Shown here in pieces: positions 49,101 through 63,300 of a DNA stretch of 64,000 nt. Positions within the stretch are counted from its first letter, which is position 1. Every line of letters begins with the position of its first letter. The notes beneath the pieces were generated by a model, which saw only the letters and a program-made list of their open reading frames with translations, ran no database searches and was not told the origin of the DNA. The translations under genes were made by a program, and so were the position numbers. Source of the stretch: Phallusia mammillata (taxonomy: Eukaryota; Chordata; Ascidiacea; Phlebobranchia; Ascidiidae); the NCBI GenBank assembly GCA_003260075.1, contig QLIY01000030.1, forward strand, positions 241,023 to 305,022, written 5' to 3'.

Positions 49101-51323
49101 TTCTCTACTGTAGCAGTAAATCAAATGCAATAAAGAGATAAATTCTCTAGTGTACAACACTTGAAACAAGGCACAATAAGTTATATTGTTCATGTGTGTT
49201 GTGATGTCACAATTGAGGTAACAATCACAAGTTTTACTAATTTAAAAGTTTTATGAACAGTTTTCACTCATATGCAGGGCTGTAAAAACCGTTTAGAAAC
49301 TTAACAATATTGTACTGTTGGTATGGTAATGGTAATAAAAATGTTTGCCTTCACGGAGCCCCTGAAACCATCTCACGGACCCCTTGGCGGTCCGCGAACC
49401 CCAGGTTGGGAACCACTGGTTAAGAACATTCATTCGGAGTTTACCAGCTAGTTGTGCAATGGATTCAAAACTAATGATAATGTTTTAAGGAGCATTTTTG
49501 AAAATAGCGCTCTACGGCTTGGTAACCTCGAATTAAATCTTCTTTGTAAAAATAAACTACAACAAATGGAGATGCATAATTCATCTCTAACACTTGTTAC
49601 ATGTCCATTATTTCCAGTCTTAACTTTTCAGTGTATAATTTTTCATTACCCCTAATTTGTTTCCCCTTCAGTTCGACCAGAAATAGTCCGTGGTGAGGAA
49701 TTTTACGACACGATCGAGCACGAACCAATCACAATCCCTTGCGTGTCCGTGGGAAACCCGATCCCGGAAGTAGTGTGGAAGAGGAAGGGCGTGGGAATCG
49801 CGCTGAACAACCAGATTGGCTTCCGTGTTTCAGGGGATGGCAGTTTAACGATCACTTCACCCAGTACACATGATAATGGAATCTACACCTGCACAGCAAG
49901 CAACGATGCTGGAAGCGACCATATTGATGTTACATTGGATGTTTACCGTAAGTTGAAAGAAAAATGTAGATCGAAACAATATTACCTCAGAAATCAATCT
50001 GCTTTTGCTGCAATTTTTTTTAAACTTTTGATTTTTAAACTTTTGTGACAGATTTTAAACTCAGTATTAAAAGTTTTCCCCCCCCCCAAGAGTTGACCTC
50101 GATGTTTGGGGTTAGTGTGAAATATGTATTAATATTAACTATGCTTGTTATTATTTCCAACTTTTTTACGCTCCTTTCCCAAATGGTGCACGTATTTACG
50201 AGCACTATAAAGGGATCAAAAATAATTTATTCCAAAACAAGACTGACAGAAAGCGTGTGTGTATTAAATACTTTTTGTAATTGTCTGCAATAGATTATAT
50301 TTTCTACATATAAGCTATCGGACAGTTTGTTGAGGGAACATTTTTTGAAACATTCATCCAGAGTTTACCAGCTAGTTGTGTAATGGTTCAAAACTAGTGA
50401 TAATGTTTTAAGGAGCATTTTTGAAAATATCCCTCTACGGCTGAGTAGTCTCTAATTAAATCTTCTTTGTAAAAAACTACAACAAATGAAGATGCATAAT
50501 TCATCTCTAACACTTGTTACATGTCCATTATTTCCAGTCTTAACTTTCCGTGTATAATTATTAATTACCCATAATTTGTTTCCCCATTTAGTTCGACCAG
50601 AAATAGTCCGTGGCGAGGAATTTTACGACACAATCGAGCACGAACCAATCACAATCCCGTGCGTGTCCCCCCCCCCATTCCCCAGAAAGGAATAATTTGG
50701 CCTACATCAGTAAAAAGTTTCTTTTGGTTTTACGTTAAAGCATTTGAACAGTTTTTTTTCCTATTTACAACTTCAACTGTTCGTACTGTTCCCTTTCACT
50801 GTTTCATTGCTTTATTGGTTTGACGTGCTTCATTTGACAAAAAAACTCACTAGTTCGGAAAGCCTTTTGTTTTTACTCATAAATTCACTTGGTTTTTTGT
50901 TGAACTTTTTCAACCCCCCCCCCCGTTACATTGGATGTTTACCGTAAGTTGAAAGAAAAATGTAGATCGAAAAAATATTACCTCAGAAATAAAAATCAAT
51001 CTGCTTTTGGTGCAATTTTTTTTAAAACTTTTGCTTTTTAAACTGTTGTGACAGATTTTAAACTTAGTATTAAAAGTTTTTTTTAAATCCCCCAGAAAGG
51101 AATAATTTGGCCTACATCAGTAAAACGTCTTTTGGTTTTACGTTAAAGCATTGAAACAGTTTTGTTTTTTCCTATTTACAACTTCAACTGTTCGTACTGT
51201 TCCCTTCACTGTTTCATTGCTTTATTGGTTTGACGTGCTTCGTTTGAAAAATGACACACACTAGTTAGGAAGCCTTTTGTTTTTACTCATAAATTCACTT
51301 GTTTTTTTGTTGAACTTTTTCAA

Positions 51324-51358
<35 letters not shown>

Positions 51359-54300
51359 TACGCCGTGATATTTTGGTTCCAGTGGTTCCCGAAGTCGGGT
51401 CAGACAACCCCGACGTTTACACCGTTACACAGGGCAACGAGATCACCCTCGAGTGCGGGGTGACCAGGAGCGACCCCCCACCCACCTACGAGTGGAGGAA
51501 AGAGGGTGTTCCCCTCACGGGTAACGAGGTTGGGCTTTCAATCAGCCCCAACGGAAACTTGACCTTCTTCTCTGCCGTCGTAGGTGACGCAGGTGGGTGA
51601 TGGAAGACTTATGTTTTACCTTATTCAAATAGAATCACAAGTTGGGAAATGTTTATTTCCAGGTTCAAATCAGTTGACAGTGTTATAAACAACAAATTAA
51701 TTTTGCTAAAAAGGCAACTTCAGTGTCTATAGTGAACAATAAAAGGAATTAAAAATAGAAAAAGCTAATAGGTCCTTCGCACACACAATCAATCAATCCT
51801 CAACTGAAAGCCCAGCAGACCAAACTGATTGTAAACACGCAATGAAAGATAAGAAACGCACGAAAAAAAAACGTAAGTTAGAAGCGTAAAAGGCAAAAAA
51901 AATTACTTAACAAAATCAATTTTCTGTTTAACTTAGTCATACACGAACTGAAGCAAGGCGTAAACAAATTAAAAACAATTCACTTCTGTTTGGGACAAAT
52001 TTAATGTTAACAGATGTGGCGTCAAGATGACTTTGTATGATGAATTAATATTGTTATCAGTGCGTATCGACCCCGTAAGTGCACTTTAATGAAACGTTGA
52101 ATCGTTTTCAAAATTTTCAATGTTCATTTAGTCAGCAAATACATATGTTGCGGTAGAAATAGACCAATGCCTAAAAAGGTTTGAGAAACATTTAGGCTAC
52201 TTCCAGTACGCGGAACAGTGTTTTACATTTAAAATACAACAAAATCTAGCATAAAAAGTACCCAAAGTTCACAATATTTCTTGTGAAAAATGCCAAAGGA
52301 CTCTCTACCTTTTTTAGTTGAATTTGTTTTCTTGCTTGTTGCCTAACAATGTTCATCTGATTTAGGCATCTTGCAGAGCACTTTCCTAACATATTCACGA
52401 TTTCAGGTCGCTACACTTGCATTGCAACAAACGTCGCTGGTTCAACCGACAGAAGCATGAGGTTAGTGGTTCAAGTCCCACCGTCTATACGCAGAGGTCC
52501 ATCTCTCATTAAGGTTGGTCTTCTAATTAAGTTTTGTGTATGTGTTTGTATTTGAAACGATTCGACAATACCTGTGTGAACATGATTTCAATCTTGTTGC
52601 TCATTTTATTAATTTTTGAATTGTTGTCCTATTATAACTTGGAAAAGTTCAACAATAAGTCTGCTAAAGTTCGAAAGTAAAAATTAAAAATGCCGCTGCC
52701 CTATTTAACAAATGCACTAAACATTAGCCAATATCTTGTTACAAAGTGTACTGGTGAGACCTTATAGGTCATAACAGTGCACATTGTAGCTTACTTGCTT
52801 GTTGGATTTTTGTTCTACTTTATGGGCCAACCATTCCCCCCCCCCCTATTTAACAAATGCACTAAACATTAGCCAATATCTTGTTACAAAGTGCACTGAT
52901 GAGACCTTATAGGTCATAACAGTGCACATTGTAGCTTACTTGCTTGTTGGATTTTTGTTCTACTTCACGGGCTAACCGTCGTGATTTACTAGTTAGGAAC
53001 GTTAGTAGCAGCAAAAATAAGTTTACCCCAACATCCACAGGTTCTGGTTGGCGAAACTGCGACATTAAATTGTTTCGCATCTGGTTTACCAACTCCAAGT
53101 TTGAGATGGTTCAGGGGTGAAACTGAAATACTTGCGGGTTTTCATGAAAGATATCTCGTTACTAACGAAGGTAAGATTACCAGCTGTTTGTTTGTTTAAC
53201 AATCTGAAAGTTTTGTGTGGCGTATATGATGGTTAAATTAGGTTACTCAGTTCAACTTGGCCAAAAATGGTTTGTAAAAAACCTTACGGCATCGCAAACT
53301 GTTTTCTATGTTCAAACGAGTTATTCCGAAAACAGTAAAAAAACAGTTAAAAAGGCAATAAAGAGGTTCGAAAGTCACATCTCTAAGAAAGTTTCGCCAT
53401 AAAAATCATACTCGTCTCCACAGATGGCTCTAGTGAGTTACGGATCAGTGATGCGCATCTGAGTGACGATGACGAATATATTTGTGTGGCGAGAAACCCT
53501 GCAGGTCGAGATAGTTCGTCGGTGTTTGTGGATGTTCAAAGTTCACCAAGCATCAGGGAGAACGACGGTTGCATTCCAAGTTCACTGAACGGATATTGCG
53601 AGGCGAACCCGATTGAACTCGGATCGTTGTCGCTCGCTTGCAACGCAACTGGGGACCCGAAACCAGTGATAAGGTGATTCTATTTGAATAAGGTTAAAAA
53701 AATTAGTTATAAGTACGTGAACAAAATTTGTTGTATTTAATCCCTTTTTTGATAATTTTATTTAATAAATTTTAATTTTAGTAGAGGATATAATACTGAC
53801 AGTGTATGAGGTGAAATATATTTAATAGAAGAGATAAAATTGAAAAAGTTTGTTAAACTACTACCGTTATTACTAATGATACTATTATACTATTTTGTTT
53901 TGAGATTGTATGACAGAAAAAAAAATTTGCGAATTACTTTATTTAATTGGGAAATTTAAAAAGTAATATTCCAAGGATTTTTGACTGATTTTGTTACAAT
54001 TGTAACTACGAATACCAACATCACTTCTAAAAAACGTAGGTGTTCACAATTCAACCGAATACTAACATCTACTAAATAGATTAAGTAACAGCTTTTGCAT
54101 TTTTGCATGTACAAAATTTGGATTAAATATAGTAAAGCATAAATTAAAAACAAGATCATTCTATTTCAAACAGGATCAGTGCAATTTTCAATTTTTTTAC
54201 CTTTTCATTCAAGGTGGTATCATGACGGAGAAGAATTGGACGAAACCGATCCCAACATTGACATATCCGATGAAGGTACGCTGACACTGCAAGTCGTTAC

Positions 54301-57300
54301 AGCGAATGACAACGGGGAATATATTTGTGAGGCTGAGAACGAACGGGGAATTGTGAGACAAGTTAACAAGGTTCTTGTGCACGGTAAGAAACTATTGAGG
54401 TTTGCTTTGAAATTTCTCGGGATGATTTTTCTCGGGATTGTGGCGGTTTATTGCACTTTTCTTTCTGTTTTCCGTTTTCGGGCAGATTTTCTTGGTTTAG
54501 TTTTCGTACTTTCTTTCTTCAGACTTGGGCAAAGCAAAAACACTGGCTACTCGTTTTTCACTGTGTTTTGAAATGCTGTTTTAGATGTAGTTTAAATGAA
54601 CGAAAGTCTTCATGCAAACTTGCGATTACGGCACCCTAACATTTAAGTCACAGTACGCCAGGCCCGTTAAAGGCGTCATACCGAATCAGCCGGTCACCAA
54701 GCATTCCCAAATGGCACGCTGTAGCCTACAAACATCCAACCTGCGGTGGGATTCGAACCCACGACAGAAGTCTTTCAGGGACTCACGCTGTACCAACTGA
54801 GCTACGCCGGCTCAGCGACAAACCAGTCGAAAGTTGAATCACAAGCACCGTTGCCTGCTTCGTATGCTGCACATGTCAGCTTTTGATGGCCATCTTATTT
54901 TAAGTTTCAGTTTTATCTTCTTTTTCTTCTTCAGAGCGACCGGAGATTGATGGGGAGGGGGATGACATTGAGAGGATCTGGATCAGAGAAGGAGAAAATG
55001 TTGATCTGACATGTGAAGCGGATGCTGTTCCTCCTCCCGTCATCACGTGGTACGGAGGACAACGTCAGGAAGTTGTAAGTTTGGTTCTATTCGAATAAGT
55101 TTTGCATATTAACTTAGTAGTTTTCTATTTCAATAAGTCTGTCATGTTAACTTTTAGCCTGTACAACAAGAGAGAGACCACATCAGGTTTTCGTCTGATA
55201 AAAGCATTTTCCGCATCACCAACGCACGAGTTTCAGACACAGGACTATACAAATGTGTGGCAATCAACCTTGTAGGAAGGACACAGAAGGTGGGAAGTTT
55301 TGTTGCGTTGCTGAAACTTCTATTGGTGCACGCGAATGAATCGCCATAACCACGTTATATAAGGGTTCAATATACAACCGATCACGTCCCGTATTGTCCG
55401 TATATTGCATATTCATTATTAGAAGAAAACGATTATTAATTTTTTTTCATCTTGCAACAATCCTTGATACATTTGCAACAAAACCCCAAATTTTAGTTTA
55501 AAGTGGCAATGTTCATTTGTGTTGGGCAAAATAATTGTATTTTTTATTATGTGCAGTGTTTCTTATCTATGTTTCTTAAAAGAAACTTACAGATGTTATC
55601 ATTCAATCACTTAAAACTTATAATTTCCCCCCCTTGCAGTTCATCAGGTTGGATGTTTACGTTCCCGCCAACATCCGGGACAACGATGACGTGTCTAGTC
55701 ACGTGGTGCACATCGACCAATCAGTGGAGTTTCAGTGTCAAGTTGACGGAATTCCGTTTCCCACGATTCAATGGTTTAAAGGTTAGTTTGAATTCAACCT
55801 AAAAATGTATTAACTCAGGATATTGCATGGGTCTTTAAAAAAATACAAATTGGTTTGCATTGTTAAATGTATGTAAAAATATTTTGCCCCCCCCCCCCTT
55901 GTAGGAAGGACACAGAAGGTGGGAAGTTTTGTTGCGTTGCTGAAGCTTCTATTGGTGCACGCGAATGAATCGCCATAACCACATTATATTAGGGTTCAAT
56001 ATACAACCTATCACGTCCCGTATTGTCCGTTATATTGCATATTCATTATTAGAAGAAAACGATTATAAAATTGCATAAAATGAGAATTTTTTTACTACAA
56101 ATCCCTCTTTTGTAAAACTTTATCTTGCAACAAATCCTGGACCTAGAAGAATTTTAATGTCTCACCTTGATACATTTGCAACAAAACCCCAAATTTTAGT
56201 TTAAGGTAGCAATGTTCATTTGTGTTTGGCAAAATAATTGTATTTTTTTATTATGTGCAGTGTTTCTTGAAACGTGCCAAATGTCAACATTGATTTAATC
56301 AGTTAAAACATATAATTTCTCCCTCTTGCAGTTTATCAGGTTGGACCCCCCCCCCCCGATGACGTGTCTAGTCACGTGGTGCACATCGACCAATCGGTGG
56401 AGTTCCAGTGTCAAGTCGACGGAATTCCGTTTCCCACAATTCAATGGTTTAAAGGTTAGTTTGAATTCAACCTAAAACTTTTTATGACACATTTGTCTCT
56501 ATTTGTTCAAGCATTCAGAAAATTTTAAAGAGCGATTTGGAAATTTTTAACTTGAAAACGTTTGTTTAATCTAAACCAGTGCAACACATTACGATAGAGC
56601 CATAAAAAGGTTGAGTGACCAAATACTCACGTATATATAATAACGCACGGATATGTTTGTAGGTACAACAGCACTGGCTGTGGACGACGAAAGACTTCAA
56701 CCCCCCCCCCTAGAAAAATTAAAGAACGATTCGGTAATGTTTAACACAAAAGCGCTTGTTTAATCTAAACCAGTGCAACACATTACAAGAGAGACATATA
56801 AAGGTTGAGTGACCAAATACTTACGTATATATAATAACGTACGGATATGTTTGTAGGCACAACCGCGCTGGCTGTGGACGACGAAAGACTTCAGATCGAC
56901 GATCGAGGTCAAACTCTCCGCATCAACTCAGCTTTAGTCTCTGACACAGCCTCGTACAAATGTATTGCCACTAATATTGCTGGGGAGGACTCCAAACATT
57001 TTGATCTTGACGTTCACGGTAAAAAGACAAACTCTTGCACATAAGTTCAACCGTGTTGTAACTTTTTTAACTCCAGAAAAGACTGTTTGTATTATATATA
57101 CTAACTGTATTATGAAAGTATTATAAAATATGCCAAAATATTTCTTTCACTATTTCTAATTGGTCTTTAAAATCTGATTTCCAACATTCTTAGTTATAAA
57201 CATGCTTAAACTGGTTCACAAAACAAGTTGTTGTGAAATAAAACTTGCAGAAAATGTGTAAGGCGAAACTTGAAATAACAGCATTGCTCTCTTCAAATTA

Positions 57301-60300
57301 TAATGTTTCATTACAGCTGCTTGTGTTTAGGTTTCAACTTCTTTAAACTATGATTAAAAGAATTTCACACTATTTTTGGTTCCTATTTTCAGTTCCACCA
57401 ACAATCAACGGAAACGATCAATCTCACATCGTCACACTCAACGACTATCTTGTACTTAACTGTTTGTAAGTTTGAATTGTTTTCTATTCGATTAATGACT
57501 TTAAATTAATGAACAGTATGATTAGTTTTCATTAGACGAAATTTTAAATTAATGTCAGTGTAAAAGCTAACAACAAAATAGATTTACCAAACTTCATTTT
57601 AAGCATATTTTTACGAAAAATATCTATTTCCATAACGATGCACCGATAATTACTCTTCGTTCTTCATTGCCACTTTTGGAATTTTCAACAACAAAAATTG
57701 GCTTTAACGTTATCACCATTTTTGCACTTTTCTCTCAAAATTTGTTTCGTCACAGTGCCCGGGGAATCCCCACACCCACAGTGCGCTGGACCCACAACGG
57801 AGAGCCTCTGACGTCACGTCCGGGAGCTCGTCTCGTACAGGATGGCCAGGTGGTGGAGCTAGCGAGCGCGCAAGTATCAGATGAGGGAGAGTACCTGTGT
57901 GTGGCTTGGAACGAGGCCGGGGAGGAACAGAGATTGCACACAGTTAAAGTGCAAGGTAGGAAACCGGGTTTACTCATGGTTGTGGTTATGTTTAAGATAG
58001 CTGACTTGCATTGATTGAAAAAGTGACCTCAATTAACCCCTATTGACCTAGAATAACCCCAAGGCGTAAAGTGTTCATTGTTCCCCACAAAAATGCGATT
58101 CCGTTGTAAGATATTTTATTTCGAAGTTTTGACTTACACCTGTGAACTATGAACTCATGGTTGTGATTATATGGAAGCTAATTCGATGTTGATTAGTAAA
58201 CTGACTTTTCATTAAGTCCTTTCAAAAAAGAAGTGTTTGTTGTTATCCACTGAAATGCGGTTCTGCCGTAAGGTTTATCAGCTGTTTTTTGAAAACTTGA
58301 ATGTTTAAACTTTGGTAACCTGCAATATCATGATAATCTGACCTAACATAACCGTTTTTCTATTGTTTCACAGTTCCCCCATCGATTTCGGGCGACAGTG
58401 AGACTTACAACTCATCGGTGACGCTAGGTGGCAGTGTGACGCTCACGTGTCACGCAACAGGGGATCCCCCTCCCACAGTAGTTTGGCTGAAAAATGAAAA
58501 CCCGATATTTGGTTCCGGCGGAAATATTGTGATAAGCGGTGATGGACGGGAGTTGACCATATCAGGTGAATGCTACTTTAAAGAACGCTAACTATGGTTG
58601 AAACGTTAATTATTATTTAGCACTTTTTGTTCAAACTGCAAAACACAAACAAAAATAAAACCGTTGTTTGCAATTTTCGATACGCCGATAACAAAATTAA
58701 AAAAATTGAAAACTTGTCTCATTTAAGACAATTGCATGTTGTTTAAAAATGAAGCGAATACATAATAACCGTGAGAACCAAACAAAAGTTTGAAAATGGT
58801 TGAGTACGTGTGTATGTGCAATATACGCTAAGTCACCTTTTTAGTTTTTGTCTTCAAAATCTGCCTAAACGGTAAAAAAGGAGGAAAAATGTAAAAAAAC
58901 TCTGATATAACTAGAACGAAACGTCTATAATTTTCCACTCGTATTTTTGTCTTGCCCCCCCCCCCTTCAAAATCTGCCTAAACGGTAAAAAAGGAGGAAA
59001 AATGTAAAAAAAACTCTGATATAACTAAAACGAAACGTCTATAATTTTCCACTCGTATTTTTGTCTTTAACAGACGCACGAGAGTCAGATCGCGGCAAAT
59101 ATACTTGTGTGGCATCGAACGAGGTCGGTGTGGAAACACAACATCATAATCTGGACGTGCTAGTGCCTCCAGTGGTAGCGAACCCTAATGAAGAAGTTGT
59201 AGCTGTGGAACACGACACCACCACTCTGTATTGCAACGTCTACGCACATCCAACTGCGGATATAAGGTTGGTTGTAAGATGTTATCTGATATTGATAAAT
59301 CCGGTTAATCGCATAACCAATTTGCCAAGTTTCTAAGACAGTTGCTTGGTGTGATCAAGATTTAAATCCACAATCTATTGTTGTTTAATTCATTCTTTTC
59401 TGTGCATTAGGTGGGAAGTATACGGTACACCAGTTGTGGAAGGTGGCAGGTTCAGTTTGACCGAAAACAACCAACATTTGACGATCACCGATGTAGCAGT
59501 TTCGGATGCCACCGAATATACTTGTATTGCGACTAATATTGTGGGTCGTGCAACTAAACAGACAACTTTAATCGTGCATGGTAGGTCTGACAACTATTGT
59601 GTCACTTCAGTAAATTCTTAGCAATTTTGATCGATTTTTTAGATTCGTTTACTTCACATAAATTCTACAGGTGTACTGCGTAAAAAGTACTTTGAAATTT
59701 CTATATTATAAGAAACGTCGTTGTAATATGACTTACATAGCTGAACTTAAATTAATATACTTTTTGGATACTTGCTATCGTAAAAAAATGTTTCTCTCAT
59801 CCAGTTCCCGCCACTCTAATTTATCCGACCCAAAATCGTGTGGAGCACACCGTTGTGGAGGATGAGAGCTACGAGCCCCCCCCCCTAATAACGTAACAAT
59901 CCGTTTCTCTCATCCAGTTCCCGCCACTCTTATTTATCCGACCCAAAATCGCGTGGAGCACACCGTTGTGGAAGATGAGAGCTACGAACTGCGTTGCGTG
60001 GCAACCGGGATTCCCCTTCCCACGATCACGTGGCTGAAAGACGGAAATCCGGTGGCTGACACCGCGACACTAAGGGTAGGTTGGATGAGAGTGAGATGCC
60101 TAAAGTTTAAATGTGTTTTGGTCAGGTTGTTCAGTGTGTGACGCCACCTCATGGCAAAACTCCCAATTTGGGCTTCATATAAAAATCAATAGAGCTAGTA
60201 ACACAGGAACTCACTTTACAGGTTTGCAAAGCCGCAGTAGGTGGCGCAACCGACATATTTAAAATGCAATTTGTGTGAAAAATGCTCACGGTTAGGGCTA

Positions 60301-63300
60301 TTAGGGTTGGTCTGAGGTTTCATAATAATAATAACAATAAAATCAACCTAAAAACGCAGTTCTTTATGTCAAATTTAGTCCCTAACCCTATCACAGTTTC
60401 ACTGTTTTTTAAATAACTGCGCTCTTTACGCCATCTACCGGTATTTAGCAAACCTTTTGTAGTGTGAGTTCCTGTGTTAGTAGCTGTACCAGAAAAATGA
60501 GAATCGGACTTGTACCTTCGGGTTCGGGTTTTCTTTAAACTCTGTCTCAGTCATGAAACCATGTTCTACATTCAACAATTAGTTTTTTATTGTAATGTTC
60601 AGCCATGTTTCAACCGTTTTTATGCATTTTTCACAAAATCGTTATGACGTATATCCGTTTCCAGGTAACTGACAATGGCGGCGTTTTATCGATATTAAGG
60701 GCTGACCCTCTGACACACGAAGGCGCATACGAGTGCGTCGCGGTGAATTTAAATGGAGAGGACAACAGACTTATGTCGTTGGTTGTTCATGGTGAGTGAG
60801 GTTTATCTTTGCATTCTTGCTCAAATGCATTTTTTAATTAATGTTTTTTTACCGACTTTTAATATTTTCTATGTTTCACATACTATGAATGTTATGCAGA
60901 CAAATTCGGTTAATCGCATAACCTATGTGCCAAGCATGTATGCAGTTAACCGGATTTTGCGATTAACCAGATTTCTATGTACCCCCCCCCCTTGAAAAAA
61001 ATGCTGATTGGGCAGAAACTTGGCCGAATGGTCCGGCGCGCATGACCCATATACAAACATAAAAACCCTAATCGAGATTCGTCCTCGGGAGTGTCCTGGG
61101 TTCGAACCCCGTAAAAAAGGGTTAGTCTGAGGTTTCATAATAATAATAACAATAAAATCAACCTAAAAACAGTTCTTTTTGTTGAATTTAGTCTCTAACC
61201 CCATTCCAGTGTCTTTGATTTTTTAAATAACGCTCCTTTACGCTATCTATCGGTATATAACAAACCTTTTGTAGTGTGAGTTCCTGTGTTCGTAGTTCTA
61301 CCATGAAAATGGGGCCCAGCCAAATCATGTTTCACATTAATTACAATCAGTGTAACATTGTAATATTCAACCCTGTTTCAACCGTTGTAATGTTTTTGAA
61401 AGCAAGCCTTTTGACGTAAATCCGTTTCCAGGTAACTGACAATGGCGGCGTTTTATCGATATTAAGAGCTGACCCTCTGACACACGAGGGCGCATATGAG
61501 TGCGTTGCAGTGAATTTAAATGGAGAAGACAACAGACTTATGTCGTTGGTCGTTCATGGTGAGTTTAATTTCTCTTTACATTCTTGTTTAAATGCATTTT
61601 TTTGATGTATGTTTCATTTGGCGTCTTTGCAAATCTTTTTTATGTTTCACACACTTGCTATTACTGTTATGCAGACGAATTCGGTTAATCGCATAACCAA
61701 AATACCAAGCATGTATGCAGTACCGGATTTTGCTATTAACCAGATTTGTATGTATTCTAAAATGTATCACGAATCTTGTTTTTTTACATTGCTTTATTTC
61801 AACTGACCGTTGTTGTCTGAAAATTTAAGTAAATTCAATTTTTTTTTACTTTATTGTTTGAATCTTGGTTTCTTTTCTGCCCCCCCCCCCTTTGTTTCAA
61901 CTAACCATTGTTGTCTGAAAATTTTAGTAAATTTATTTATTTTTGGCTCTTGATTTTTTTTTATTGTTTGGAATTTGGTTTCTTTTTAGCTCTTATTTTC
62001 TACGTACTCTTTTTTTCTTTGTCATTTTTCCTTATTTGTAATGTTTTGTATTTTCTCCAACACAATCTATTCTTTCTATTTATTTTTCATCCAGTTCCTC
62101 CCGTCATCATCGGACATTCCCAAGTTCACCACAAGGTCATCGATGTTGGAAGGTCACAAGTTCTAGAATGTCGGATAAAGAAAGGAAAACCAACACCAGA
62201 GGTCAGAACAGTTTAATATTTAGAATGGAATAAATCTGTGATTATGATCAAAGTTGTATTTATCTGTCTGTAAAAAAATTATTTACATAAAATATAATTT
62301 GTATTTTATTTCTTAAATATAATGAAAAATATTTTTTTTGGTTATACTAGGAGCAAACAAGATAAAATCTCATTAACAAACAGATAAAACCTATGTGAGT
62401 TTTGCAGCCTAATATCATTGATAATGACATAAGCATTTGCCAAATAGGAAAAACAAAAAGCATGTCGCTTTTTCGACTATTTCCGTTACGTTTCTCATTG
62501 AATACATTCCTTCTAATGCCTTCCGTTTTTCGATTAAACTTTGCGTAGAATTTAAGTCTTCCAAAACCTTTCATTGAAAAAACAGTTTAGCATTTATTTG
62601 CCATTTTTCCCAATAATTCAATATTTTTTAACTTCTCTATTACGATCCAACCTACAGATCAAGTGGTACAATCGGGACAACCAGCTCATCACGACACCAC
62701 GTGGCCTAGTTTTCACCAATGGGAAACAGCGACTTCATATATTGAGCGCTCAACTAAGTGATGTGGGAAATTACTGGTGCGAGGCAACTAATGTGGCTGG
62801 AAAGTCACGGAAAGATTTCACACTAGAAGTTATTGGTAAGTTTCAAGTGAAGTTTAGTTTTTTTATAGGATCTTTTCCTTCAATAGTAGGCATCCTATGT
62901 CGTAGATAACTGAACATATCTATTTAATAAATTTGTCGATCAACTGGTGTGGTGCTAAACAAAATACTAGTTGTTTTTCAAGAACTTGTAATTTTGTTAT
63001 CTATTTAAAAAAGAGGGGCTGACGATGCCCATACAGACGAAATATACATCGGTTTTAATACATCTATGTTAAACTGATTGTTGTTAAGATGCACCGTTGC
63101 TTTCAATTTAGTGTTACTAACTTTGTAGTGAAATAAAAATAGCTGAATTTTTAAACGAAATACTTCAGAAGAGGGCCAGACAATCAGCATAAGATAAATC
63201 TTATATTTTCGAACAAAAATATTAATTTCACCTACTTAGAAGGTATCGTCAGTTTCTGTCTTATCCATATAATTTGATAAGTCGGTCGGCCACCACTCTG

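Noticed and set aside
51277-51600. ORF beginning with a long proline stretch at hemicentin exon 22
   Set aside because: The prolines are the translation of the 34-C run. The real exon starts after the AG at 51382, in the phase required by exon 21.
54739-54812. tRNA gene on the minus strand
   Set aside because: A-box, B-box and T-arm are good, but the acceptor stem does not pair and the base before the anticodon is not T. Partial copies elsewhere show that it is a SINE head.
55625-55631. Seven-C run before hemicentin exon 29 as another gap
   Set aside because: It is shorter than 10, has no duplicated flanks, and is part of the natural pyrimidine tract of the acceptor.
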